A stretch of DNA of 64,000 nucleotides, from contig JANAVB010015600.1 in NCBI GenBank assembly GCA_029216955.1, forward strand, positions 34,786,569 through 34,850,568, given 5' to 3'. Under the pieces are notes generated by a model. The model searched no databases. It saw only the letters and a program-made list of their open reading frames with translations, and was not told the origin of the DNA. Positions 1-9,690 of this stretch are shown piece by piece; positions within the stretch are counted from its first letter, which is position 1, and each line of letters begins with the position of its first letter. Origin of the DNA: Iris pallida (lineage: Eukaryota; Streptophyta; Magnoliopsida; Asparagales; Iridaceae). A program made the translations under genes and the position numbers.

Positions 1-32
1 CCACCATGCTGTCAGAAAAAAATAGTAACGGT

Positions 33-135
33 GAGAGACCCATCTGAGTAGGACGTACACACTCAATCCCACTACTGATATCATACTTATAAAGGTGATC
101 TCTCAGAGTATACGTCCTACTCAGATGGATCTCTC
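33..135. repeat. Inverted repeat able to form a hairpin
   Basis: Positions 33-57 and 111-135 are inverted copies matching at 24 of 25 bases, separated by about 53 bp. A transcript of either strand could fold into a stem-loop. It lies in the presumed CACTA interior; no function is evident. Confidence 0.6.
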
Positions 136-305
136 AGAGTATCCTCTCTGGTTGGTTGTAGTATCATCATTACCGAGGGATGAGGGTCGTAGTACCAATA
201 GAATCCAGAGATTGACACAGTACTAATTCATATGTAGTCCAATACAAATAGTCTAATACAAAAACAACCCAATACAAATAGTCCAATACAAATAAGTACT
301 AATAG

Positions 306-578
306 CTAATGAGAACCACGCAGCTCACACAAACGCTCAATGATACGATCACGCAACCACCTCGAAAAAGCGGGATCTTTGGCGTGATGAGAGATGTAGT
401 CCCTTGCAAGTGCTGTATGAATATAACTCCCGGTCTCACTAGCTACCGGTGCTGGATGAATAGAACTCCCGGTCTCACTAGCAACCGGTGCCACTTCCTC
501 CTTAACTGTAGGAGGAGCCACCTCAGCATTCACTGTTTCCCTCAAACGACGTGCCGCTCCTCGGGTCATGGGTGCCAT
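306..578 (-). CDS. Hypothetical 90-residue ORF in CACTA interior
   Basis: This minus-strand frame starts with ATG (MAPMTRGAARR) and encodes 90 residues. An internal duplicated block reads roughly P-V-A-S-E-T-G-S. The C-terminal half is charged and looks helical (DYISHHAKDPAFSRWLRDR). The ATG directly follows a CAG that could be a splice acceptor, so it may be an exon. I do not recognise the family. It could be part of a transposon-encoded protein or a chance frame; overlap with the duplicated DNA lowers confidence. Confidence 0.25.
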   Translation of the reverse strand: MAPMTRGAARRLRETVNAEVAPPTVKEEVAPVASETGSSIHPAPVASETGSYIHTALARDYISHHAKDPAFSRWLRDRIIERLCELRGSH

Positions 579-1469
579 CTGGTAAGATCGATATTCACAA
601 ATAATATAATTATAACATAAGCAAGCTAACTAAAGGAACCATCATGTAATTTGAGTACATTTTTGAAAGCAGATAAAGTACAAAAAATTCAATTTTTTGC
701 CAAGTGTGAGAATGGATGGCTCAGAACACAACCCAAGATTCATTCTAGCATACATTAGTGTGAATCATCTATGTTTTGTACATATGGTGTAGTATATGTT
801 CTTATCGTATCTAGTATCTGAAGAATGTAACAGAATCAAGATGAACTCACATAATGTAATACTAAGACATCATCTACTACTATATAAGATATAGTGATAG
901 GTTGTCGTATCATCATTGCCGAGGGATGAGGGTCGGAGGACAGTCAACTTTATCTACGGCTACATAGTTTCTGCCTCGCCATTCGAATGGCTGCAGGGAC
1001 TATGTCCTGATCACGATGTCGTACCGTAGATTAATGCAAAGTCCTTATAGCAAATGTCGTACATAAATTTCTACCTCGCCAGTCGAATGGCTGTAGGGAC
1101 AGTGTCTGACTTGGTGCATCTCACCATTTTTCCAAACCTATACACACCCTTGCCCAAACCATTTGTTTTAGTAGGTAAAATATTCCAGGTTACTCAAGTA
1201 ACCTGTCGTACAACATTTGGTGTCAACAGCATTCCTTGTTAATTGTAACATACATACTATCATATCCCAACTCTGCCAAAACCTGACCAACATACCCTAC
1301 ACTAATCATTCCATATTTCAGTAATGTCAGTGAGCTAAATCATACTCAACTGTCGAGAATACTTAGGAGAAAACTCATTCACAGGATTAGTATCGATCTC
1401 TTCGTGACATAGCTGAAATTTTATAGGACTCGATAATAATTATTAGTCAATTTATTCATCATTTCAAAA

Positions 1470-1800
1470 CCCTGAAAATGCCCAAAAAACTCCCAGTATC
1501 AGTAAATAGGGCTCGAACCCTAAATTAGAATTCGAATCCAAGCAAAACATCAAATTGACAGTTGATATGCCCAAAAAACTCCCAGTATCAGTATATAGGT
1601 GTCATACTGTGAGTCTCGTGTCCACACAGTAGGACACGACGTGTCTAAACCAACAAAATAGGTGTCACACAAACTAGAAGCGAGTCCACGCTCTCGTGTC
1701 CCCTGCAGCAAGTCCACTGTGAGTCTCGTATCCCCCGCAGCGAGTCCACGCTCTCGTGGACATAAACTAGAAGCGAGAGAGAGTGCTAGAAGACGAGGAG
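1470..1800. repeat. Cluster of short direct duplications
   Basis: A ~34-bp string containing cccaaaaaactcccagtatc occurs near 1478 and again near 1567. Strings such as gcgagtccacgctctcgtg occur near 1681 and 1740, and gtgagtctcg near 1610 and 1710. These are tandem-like duplications in the presumed CACTA subterminal region. The purine-rich stretch that follows (1790-1960) creates long but meaningless frames on the minus strand. Confidence 0.5.
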
Positions 1801-2032
1801 AAACTGTGAAGCGGGGACAGGGGATCACCTGAGGAGGAGCTACCTGAGGAAGGAGGAGGAGGAGAAGGAGGAGGCCGGAGGAGGGAGATCGTCGGAGGAG
1901 CACTACAGAGGAGGAGGTTGGAGGAGGGAAATCGCCGGAGGAGCATCGCAGAGGAGGAGCGCATGAAAAATTGGAGAGAAAAATTTGTGAATGATCAAAA
2001 AGGAAACCCTCGTCGCCTATATGAAACATTTA

Positions 2033-2310
2033 GCGACGTCCTTCTCTGCCGTCTCTAAACGTCACTGATATTTAATAAACGGCGACGCTACTTAAAATGC
2101 GTCGCTACACGTCGCTATATCAGCGACGTGTACCGACGACCTTGCGATACAGATTCCCATTTAACAAATTGTAGCCACTAGACGTCTTTTTAGTCGCTGT
2201 TGGCGACAAACAGCGACGTCTTATATAAACGTCGCTAAACCCCCAAATGTTAGCGACGTTTTAGCTTGGAGTCGCTAAATAAATCGCTGATATGACTTAT
2301 TTTGGTAGTG
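2033..2310. repeat. CACTA subterminal GCGACG repeats and terminal inverted repeat
   Basis: The motif GCGACG or its complement CGTCGC occurs at least eight times between 2033 and 2270, in both orientations. Such arrays next to CACTA termini are the usual transposase-binding subterminal repeats. The terminal 15 bp (2296-2310, read on the minus strand) are CACTACCAAAATAAG. The 3 bp just outside (tac) would be the target duplication, but the other end is not in the window to confirm it. Confidence 0.75.
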
Positions 2311-2331
2311 TACCACGTCACAGATGGGAGA

Positions 2332-2664
2332 CTAAATTTTACGCACTGGGCGTAAAACTGAAGTAGGGACTGCCTCGTCACAGACGGGAGCCCCAACAAC
2401 AGGCGTAGGAAGAATTCCCTTGCCTTCAGAGACAGCAGGGAGATCAGAGGGTGCTTTGGACTTAGAAATCCAAACTTTTTGCACCTTTCGTGATTTTTGA
2501 ACATTGGAGCAGTGAGTACTACCCCCAGTTCGGAGCATTTCTTCGTAAGCAGTCTGGTCGAATTGAACAACCAGAGTCTTCTTTGTCGATCCAATCGACA
2601 CATCATCATATTAAGCAATTGCTTTCTCGTCGGAGGAGAAAGTCATCCCCAGCAGAGTCGCCAT
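2332..2664 (-). pseudogene. Element E 5' ORF / gag N-terminus, broken
   Basis: The frame opens with an ATG (2664-2662) that overlaps the primer binding site and reads M-A-T-L-L-G. It meets a TAA at codon 18, where element A has CAA. It then continues in frame through the conserved S-T-K-K-T-L-V-V-x-F-D-Q-T-A-Y-E-E-M segment and ends at a TAG soon after the VLRPVRK repeat unit. Element A keeps that position open. The function of this N-terminal region is unknown. Confidence 0.6.
2646..2663 (-). other. Primer binding site of element E
   Basis: The minus strand reads TGGCGACTCTGCTGGGGA three bases after the LTR end. It is identical to the sites of A, B and C and, from memory, is complementary with one mismatch to the 3' end of plant tRNA-Arg(ACG). 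Confidence 0.7.
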
Positions 2665-2666
2665 TT

Positions 2667-3783
2667 TGTTTCACTTAACAAAATGCCCTTGAAAGACTTT
2701 TGAAAGAAAATAAGAAAAAGTACAAAAATACAAATAAATTCTGGAAAGTATTGCTATAGAAGTCTGATCTGAGAACGATCACTTTGTTCCTTGGACCACA
2801 CGATGATGATGAAGAAAAAAACTGCTGGAAGATGAACAACTGGAAGAACTAAGTCACCAGAAAGGTATCGACACACTGGGCACTGATGGCGAGGTCGAAT
2901 GCTTTCCTGCTTTGCTTCACTCTGTTCTTGAAGAAAAGTTGAAGAGAAATGCTCTGAAAAATCACTTTGCTCCTAAAGTATCTGGGCTCTGATCTCTATG
3001 TGATCTGTTGTGTTTTATGTTTAAAAATAAGTCTATTTATAGACTAGACCCTCTGTGCGTGAAAAGCAACATAATTGGGTCTTTACGCAAGTAACTGCCA
3101 CCCACGATTGAAAATCGACCTCTACGCATGATAACACGTGTCCCATGAAGAGTTGTAGTCTCTACGCATGGTGATACGTGTCCCATAACTTCAATAATAT
3201 GGGGAGAACACGTACACACGTTCCTCGATAAGTGTGGCATGAAAACCACGTATGCAGACCACGTTCTCACATAGCCAGAAAAGATTGAGCGTAAAATAGC
3301 CCAAAGTAAGCTTCCTGTGTAAAGTGGCTAAAAAATCGCCTTGAGCGTATAGCTAGCTCAAATAAACTCTACGCACACAAAAGTAGCTGAGATAGCCTTG
3401 AGCGTAAAAACTCAAATGACTTTCATGCATAAAAGAAGCGGTCTATTGAGCGTAAAGTAGCTCATCTGTACATTAAATGACAAGCGTTGGATTTGGTGCA
3501 TAAATCTTCTCGACTTCTGTGCAATGTTCTGTTAGAAAATCATTCTGTCAGAACAGTATCACGCGTATTAAATGCAGTCTGGACAGCCTGTCGCTCTCGT
3601 GTAGAGTTTGAGGATGACTCTTACGAAAAGGAGCTCGCGTAGAGTTAGACTCTGTTTGATCTCTGCGTAGAGCTTGAATCTGACTCAGTAGAGTCTTTAA
3701 ATGGGCCTTGTGTAGAGTCTAACTTTGCGTAAAGTTCTCAACTTCTTTGACTTGGTCTATGAAGTTTATTTTATGCTTCTAAA
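2667..3783 (-). repeat. LTR of element E (5' LTR, minus orientation)
   Basis: The LTR ends (minus strand) with CA at 2668-2667, directly before the primer binding site. It starts near 3783, where the sequence matches the reverse complement of the element A LTR start, with the terminal TG mutated to TT. A TATA box (TATAAATA, minus) lies at 3041-3034. The U3 part is rich in GCGTAAA/GCGTAGA strings, related to the TTTACGC motif of element A. The partner LTR is outside the window. Confidence 0.75.
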
Positions 3784-5036
3784 ATCTTCGGATGGATTTT
3801 GGCAATTGGATCACCATCGGCCCTATAATGGGCTTTGGCTCTTGACTTTGGGAATCGGATGACCATTGGTTCCGACTGTGCAGCTTGAACGAGAGAACCA
3901 GGCACCTCTTCATGCACGATTGCGACAAGGGGTACGGCTTTGCCAGATTTACGTGTCTGGAGGTGAATTATCAAGGGTTCCTCTGGCCCTGTGATGGTCT
4001 CCAGTTTGTTAGTGATGTACTTCTTGGATTCTTCATATAAATAAGCCTTCGAAGAATAATAAGACTCAACCCCTTTGAAGGGATCGATGTTGGCGAATTC
4101 GGTCCTCACGAAGTCGTGTCTATTGACATACTTGAAGCACCGGTGGAGGGTGGATGGCACGATCATATATTCATGTATCCACTGACGCCACAAGAGGATG
4201 TTGTAGGGTGAGTCTACCTCTATGATGTAGCAGGTAACTTTCGTCTTCAAGTCACCAATCTGGCACTTCAACCGGATCTTCCCCAGAGGATAGCTTCTTT
4301 CCGAGTTAAAACCGCTGATGGTAGTGTTTGTTGCTGCTAGCTGATGCATAGGGATGCCAAGGAGTTGGAGCAAGCTTTTTGGGATGATGCTTATTAACGA
4401 GCCATGGTCGATATGCATCTGATCCACCTTGATGTCACCTATGTATCCAGTGTAGTACAAGGGGCGATCATGCAAGTTGGTCTTAATCAACATGTCCTGC
4501 AGAGTAAATACGATGTTGGGCATTATATATGTGCTATCGCCGCCCTGTAAATCTGCTGGCGGGTCTTCCCCTGGAGGCTTGACCTGGGCTAAGTAGGCGT
4601 CAGCATTCTGGAGTGCTTCGTTTAATAGGATACGAAGATCCTTGGAGAGCCTTAGGAGCTCGTATAGCGACAACTTTGCTGGCGTATTAGCCAATTGTGC
4701 TAATATGTCGAAGTTGTAAGGTCTCTCCAGTCCCTGAGGCATATCATTGCGGAGTGTCCTGTCGAAGCGGGTCTTCATTGTCTTGGACTTATCCGCCAGT
4801 GGAGGCTGAGATGGCCATAGAACATCAGAGGGATGCAACGTTGCTGGTTGAGGATCTTCGGTTGAACTATCCCGTACGGGCTGGACTTGTGCTCCAGACC
4901 GGGTAACAACGGCTGCAGCTTCCTCAGCCTCGACTGAAATTATATGGCAGGATCTAGACTTCCTGTCCTTTTTCTTGCTGGTAGGAGATGACACCCCCTG
5001 GATAAGTTTGGGTACTAAGTCTGGATGCACCCACAT
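3784..5036 (-). pseudogene. Element C protease region
   Basis: An open minus-strand frame of about 415 residues begins near the W-V-H-P-D-L-V-P motif shared with A and B. It contains the segment LERPYNFDILAQLANTPAKL and then the retroviral-type aspartic protease. The protease core reads I-D-H-G-S, where the related copies have I-D-P-G-S, followed by L-I-S-I-I-P-K. The changed residue next to the catalytic Asp suggests loss of activity. The frame ends a few codons into element E at 3771, so the true C sequence stops at 3784. Confidence 0.7.
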
Positions 5037-5042
5037 GATTTT

Positions 5043-5695
5043 TCATCGCGAGGTAGTGAGGGGTACCAGTCCAGATGTCTGGCTCCAGGTGGGTGGAAGA
5101 TTAATGACCTCCATCGTTGCCCGAGGGACAGGTATTACCCCGTCTGAAGTAATTGTTGGAGGGAAGTCACCGCACTGAATAGATACCATGTTTGCCGCCA
5201 CGGTAACCTCTTCAAAGTCTATCGACAGAGCTTTGGAATCGATAAGACTCTGAATGTACCGCTTCAATTGGAAGCAATCATGAGTGGCATGATAGATATA
5301 GCGGTGGAAGTGACAATACTTTGGGTCCTCCATTTCTGCTGCTCGGGGCTCGCGCCTTGGTGGAGGGAGCTGGATCCTACCCCTTGCAAGATCATATCGA
5401 AGATAGGTTTGACATGACTATCTTCAAATAAGTAGTTGATCTTGGACCACGGACCTTCCGTCTATTTTTGTTCGGGCTTCTGAGTCGCATCAGTGACCAT
5501 GGCCTGTTTGCCCTTATTGTCCCGGTTGGTGGTGGCACCACTGTTGTTGTTACTAGAGGTGGAACCAGGACGTCTGCCCTTATCTTCTCCGTCTCGGATG
5601 TGTAATCCCAGATGGCGAGCCTTCTTCAGTTTTGCCTCTGCATTGGTAGCACTTATGATGAAGGTCGTCCAATCCCTGAACTGATCGTCACCCAT
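5043..5695 (-). pseudogene. Element C gag C-terminal part with C-H-H-C motif
   Basis: Two minus-strand frames, 5695-5462 and 5333-5043, cover the end of gag. They align with elements A, B and D over the F-R-D-W-T-T-F-I-I segment and over KYCHFHRYIYHATHDC, a C-x2-H-x4-H-x4-C zinc-knuckle-like motif presumed to bind RNA. A TAG at 5464-5462 and a frame change separate them from each other and from the gag core upstream. The stretch ends near the PLTTSR/W-V-H-P junction to the protease frame. Confidence 0.6.
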
Positions 5696-7107
5696 CTAGA
5701 GGCTAATTGCAGGGAGCAGCTTTTTCTGGCAGATTTCATCAAGGAGCTCTCGGGATTGCCTTGGGGCAATCTCATTGCGGTTTGGCGGAACCGCTCGATG
5801 TAGTTCCTCGTTAGCTCCCTCTCTCCCTGAACGACGTCCATGAGATACGACATCGTTACGTCTTGCCCCACTTCGTAAAATCTTTCTAGGAACATATGTT
5901 TGAAGCCATCAAAAGAGTGAATGCAGTTGTCGGGAAGGTTGCGGTGCCAGTCGAACGCGATCCCCTTCAATGCTCCGATGAATAATCGCGTGAAGATGGC
6001 GTCACTATACGACAAATGGTCGGTTGTGACCTCAAAGTAAGTTATGTACCGACTAGCAGAAGTCTTCCCTTCATAAGAATCAATATGGAACGGCTTATAC
6101 CGTGGTGGAAAAGGCACGTCCCTCCATGCAACGGGATATAGCTGTCGTATTCTGAGATCCCGAGAGGAGTCTCGGGCATTGAACATCGCTCGAAGCTTTT
6201 GGACTTTCCTTCTTGCCTCCTTGGCTTCATCTGTAGCTGAAGGAACGGATGCTGCTAAGGGATCATCACCCAAAGAAGGGGTGATCGTGCTGGAGTCCGC
6301 GTTGACTGCGTGTCCCAAGCTTGTTTGTCCGGGCGTCCTTGCTGGTTGAGTTGGCAAGGCGGCTTTGATCTCGTCTACGGACTTGACCAAGGACAGGAGC
6401 ATGGCTTCCAGTACTTCTAGCCATTGTCGGTCAGAAGGTGCTTCATGATCATTGTCAGCCATATAGACTATCGTCACGTGGGTAGAGGTAGAAGGAATTG
6501 TGGCAGAGGTACTCTCGGTGCCGTACCCTTGTATAGAGAAATCGTCAGGGAATGTCGAAATATCATCTTTGTCAGACTCAGAAGGGGTGCTTCCCCCTGT
6601 GCAGGAAGCCGCATCATCTTGGTGAGGGTGGTGGCCCTCAGGGAAATCCAAGTCTGTTACATAGTTCTAGGGGACCTCTACCCCCTGTATGTGCTCTTGG
6701 TACACCGGATTGTCGCATAGATTGAGGGGACTGCTACCCCCAACTTCATCTACTCTCAAGGAGGCCGAAGGTGTACCCCCGGGTGCCGAAAGCTTCGTTT
6801 TGGATCGAGTGCCTAAATAGACACCCCATGTGGTTGTCGACGGAAACCCCCCAGATGAAGGTCTCCTTGTAATACTGGCCGAGATGGCCGGGCTGGAAGA
6901 GCTTGTCTTCTTTTCTCCCTTGCCGGGAGGAACCTTTTGAGTCAAATTACATGAGGCATAGGAAACTCCTCGTCCCCTGGAATTTTTACCGGTTTCTTGA
7001 GTTGTTGTCGGACAAGTGCTGGCTGCTGCAGTCGCTGGAAAACTGACTGCCGATCTTGAGGTGCTGTTGATTTGTTGCAGTAGCAGTTGATGATGACTTG
7101 GGTGCAA
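5653..7107 (-). pseudogene. Element C gag core (retrotransposon gag domain)
   Basis: Frames 7107-6667 and 6651-5653 are the same reading frame split by a TAG. The second contains the retrotransposon-gag domain, recognisable by YPVAWRDVPFPPRYKP, ITYFEVTTDHL, FDWHRNLPDNCIHSFD, FLERFYE and YIERFRQTA, all aligning with A and B. Gag would form the capsid of the virus-like particle. A frameshift near 5690 joins it out of frame to the zinc-knuckle part. Confidence 0.7.
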
Positions 7108-8196
7108 CGACGTCCCGAGAGGGACTCATTGCATGCCGACGCTGCCGTCTCGCATTTGTGAGTAATCACGTCATGTAAGTCGGTAGGAGGCTGCTCTACC
7201 TTTGCACCAAACTTGTGAACTCGGGTATCCCGAGCGCACGGGTGCTTAGGTATCATGTTTGCTCCCTGATCCGTTGCTAGTAAAAGCACTTGCTCTGGAT
7301 CTTTAGAGGGAGACTTTAAAGACCTATCCTGTCCGTTAGCCCTGGGGGACTGGACGCGAGTGGTTCTGTACAACTTTCCGTCATGAGCCCGTGTAACTGT
7401 CAACGGGGCCCGCTGACAGTTAGCAACTTGGACAGTTGACTGGGCTGGTTGGGCCCGCACTGCCCTAGACTTTTTTGACTTAGCGCCCAAAGGCGCATAG
7501 TAAAAAGTATCCAGATTGATACATCCCGCATCCTCAGTGGGCCGCATGGCGTCGGGCCCGCATGAGAGGCGGTCGAACATAGAGCTTCTGACAGGGCCGC
7601 ATGAGACGTCCTGTCTGAAGGCAGGATTGGTCGTCGCATGGACCATCTTCTTGCATAGAGCTGGCTGCCGCATGGATCATCTTCTTGTGGCCAGAGTTGG
7701 TTGTCACATGAGTTGACTGCCTGCGGCCAGAGTTGGCTACCGCATGAGTTGTATGCCTGCGGCCAGAGTTGGCTGTTGCATGGACAGACTGCCCATCTCC
7801 TCTCTGCGGCCTCTTCTTTGTCTGCATGAATTTCCCTTGTGCTCCCAAAAACTCAGCATCGTAGTATTTTTCTCTGCTGGATTTGGGGACAGTAGGGTCT
7901 TCTGCCATCGAAAACAAAGCCGCAGGAGAGTTCTGGTCACCGTCTTGGGCTGCAGAAGGAGCTTCTTCGAGAACTTGGTCGGGGGCAACAATTTTACGGA
8001 CCGACGCCTTGCGAGTCCTCTTCGGGTTGGCTCGCTTCTGAAACGGGCTAGCGCTCCCTTCAGAGAGCAATTCTTCGAAGGCTTGTTGGTCAAAACGAAC
8101 CACAAGCATCTGCTATGTAGAATCGAGCTTGGACGCGTCAGATTGTGTCACCAACTTCTCATCGGAAGAGAAGGACGTCCCCAGCAGAGTCGCCAT
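6942..8196 (-). pseudogene. Element C 5' ORF (N-terminal region upstream of gag)
   Basis: The frame starts with the ATG at 8196-8194, which overlaps the primer binding site (M-A-T-L-L-G), and meets a TAG at codon 28 (8115-8113). It continues in frame through LVVRFDQQAFEELL to 7534 and shifts frame near 7650 into 7673-6942. It carries short peptide repeats (ANSGRR-type, 7640-7800) built on the DNA motif GCCGCATGA/TGCGGCC that also fills the LTR. Further down is a C/H-rich stretch, CTQVIINCYCNK, followed by RQSVFQRL, matching the HHC-VI-CC-RSVFDRL block in A and B. Its function is unknown. Confidence 0.6.
8178..8195 (-). other. Primer binding site of element C
   Basis: The minus strand reads TGGCGACTCTGCTGGGGA from 8195. 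A 3-nt spacer (TGA) separates it from the LTR end at 8199. The ATG of the 5' ORF uses the last spacer base plus the first two bases of the site. Confidence 0.75.
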
Positions 8197-8198
8197 CA

Positions 8199-8607
8199 TG
8201 TTTGCCATAAAAAAATTAAAGACAGGTATTACAGAACACTGAAATTGATTACAAACTCGCTTGTACAACGAAAAGCCTAGAAAGAAATCCTAGGAAACAA
8301 TCTAAGTACAATTGTTTAGTTTTGATTCTGGAGGGTGATGGTGGAGGCTCGGGAAAGTGCTATCAACTTTGCCTTACTCCGTGGACTATCTGATGCAGTC
8401 TCTAGCTCGTGATGAAATTGATTTTTTTTCTTGAATGTTGCCGGCCTTTTGCAGGGGAGTGGCACCCTGCTATTTATAATAGAATGTGTGTTGGGCCGCA
8501 TAGACAGCCTGCGGCCACGTAGCTGATTAGCACGCGAAGACCCGCTCTTTGGCTGCCATCTGTCGATTTGTTGGGATTTTGTTGCAGCAAATCTGGGTAG
8601 TTAGGGA
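8199..8607 (-). repeat. LTR of element C, downstream part
   Basis: This is the R/U5 side of the C 5' LTR, with a TATA box (TATAAATA, minus strand) at 8478-8471 and the terminal CA at 8200-8199. It is cut at 8607 by element A (target duplication aggga, 8603-8607). The upstream part is at 50670-51144. Together they make about 884 bp. It contains GCCGCAT/TGCGGCC strings. Confidence 0.75.
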
Positions 8608-9688
8608 TATAGGAGTGTAAAAGGTGCTTCATAGAATGAGTCAAAGAGATAGAGCATTCTACTCAAAATGATCTATTTTACGCCAAGGACAGACTAGACT
8701 TTACGCCAGGGTCAAGCCAGTAGTTTTACGCCAGAGATAAGCTAACCACTTTACGCTGGACAAAGCTGTCAAGTCATGCATTTAATGTAAAGTCTGACAT
8801 AAAGATTTACTGACAGCGTATAACACAGAATTCGAAGGGATTTGTTTTACACAGAGACCAATGTTGTCGTTTAGTATGTGGACTGAGCTATTTTATGCTC
8901 ACAATATGGCTTCTTTTACGCATGGAGATTATATGAGTTTTTACGCTCAAAAGTTGACGTGTGCATAAAGTTTATTTGGGCTATGTTTTACGCTCAAGGC
9001 TATTTTTAGCCACTTTACGTGGGAAGTCCATGTCAGGGCTATTTTACGCCTAGTCTACTACTTTACGCTCAGAGTATATTTGGGTTGTTGTTTACGCCCT
9101 ATCCTTTCTGACTACTTTGGAACGTAGTTTGCTTACATGGCTTTCATACCACACATCTCGAAGAACGTATGTACGTGCATCCTATTCTTATTAAAATAAT
9201 GGGACACGTGTCAACGTATGCAGAGGATGACTTCAGTCATGGGTGGCAGTTATTAGCGTAAAGACAGAACTTTTGCTGGGTTTTACGCACAAAAAGCACG
9301 TCTATAAATAGACTGATTTTTCTCATATAGCAAGAACAGACAGAGAGAGGGACAAGGAGAGAATACATAGAGATCAGAATCCAGAGATTTTGATTCTCCA
9401 GAGCATTCTTCTTCAACTTTTCTTCCAGAACAGAGTGAAGCAAAGCAAAAAAGCATTCAGCCTCGCCATCAGTGCCCAAGTGTGTCGATACCTTTCTGGT
9501 GACTTAGTTCTTCCGGTTGTTCATCTTCGAGCAGTGATCTTCATCATCATCGTGTGGTCCAAGGAACAAAGTGATCGACTTCAGATCAGACTTCCATAGC
9601 AATACTTCCCAGAATAATTTGTACTATTTGTACTTTTTTCTTATTTTATTTTCAAAAGCCAATTTCAGACCTTTTGTTAAGTGAAACA
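8608..9688 (+). repeat. 5' LTR of element A
   Basis: It is 1081 bp and matches 49597-50664 throughout, apart from scattered substitutions and a short indel near 9140. The terminal TG is mutated to TA (8608-8609), while the end CA (9687-9688) is intact. A TATA box TATAAATA lies at 9303-9310. The U3 carries about eleven copies of TTTACGC on the plus strand. Many differences from the 3' LTR are transitions, as expected of methylated repeats. Confidence 0.92.
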
Positions 9689-9690
9689 AA

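Larger units (their letters stand above)
1..2310 (-). mobile_element. CACTA (En/Spm-type) transposon, one end; rest extends left of window
   Basis: The right boundary is clear. Read on the minus strand, the sequence from 2310 begins with CACTACCAAAATAAG, the terminus expected of CACTA elements, followed by about 280 bp dense in GCGACG and its complement. Immediately right of it the sequence becomes element E, so the transposon sits inside E. No matching second terminus is found between 1 and 2310, so the element runs out of the window. The interior holds no recognisable transposase. It shows local duplications: a segment near 150-195 recurs near 898-940, and one near 964-990 recurs near 1070-1098. 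That the whole stretch 1-2029 belongs to the same transposon is inference. Confidence 0.6.
2311..3783 (-). mobile_element. Element E: Ty3/gypsy (A-like) 5' fragment
   Basis: The order on the minus strand is LTR (3783 to 2667), 3-nt spacer, primer binding site (2663-2646), then the start of the 5' ORF, which is cut at 2310 by the CACTA element. The last 15 bases of its LTR (gttaagtgaaaca region) and its coding start closely match element A, while the rest of the LTR has diverged. It interrupts the protease region of element C at 3784. The remainder of E lies left of the window. Confidence 0.8.
3784..8607 (-). mobile_element. Element C: Ty3/gypsy, 5' half (part 1)
   Basis: On the minus strand this holds the downstream part of the 5' LTR (8607-8199), primer binding site, 5' ORF, gag, zinc-knuckle-like region and protease. 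At 3784 it is cut by element E, so reverse transcriptase and integrase are left of the window. The LTR itself is split at 8607 by element A, and its upstream part continues at 50670-51144. C lies inside the gag region of element D. Confidence 0.85.

Noticed and set aside
70..84. CACTACTGATATCAT as the second CACTA terminus
   Set aside because: It matches the known end only in the first six bases and lacks GCGACG repeats nearby.
309..620. 103-residue plus frame opposite the hypothetical ORF
   Set aside because: It has repetitive, cysteine-scattered composition and no feature; the minus frame is slightly more plausible.
1550..2029. 159-residue minus-strand frame rich in Ser/Pro/Leu
   Set aside because: It arises from GA-rich low-complexity sequence and runs toward the CACTA terminus; no start context or domain.
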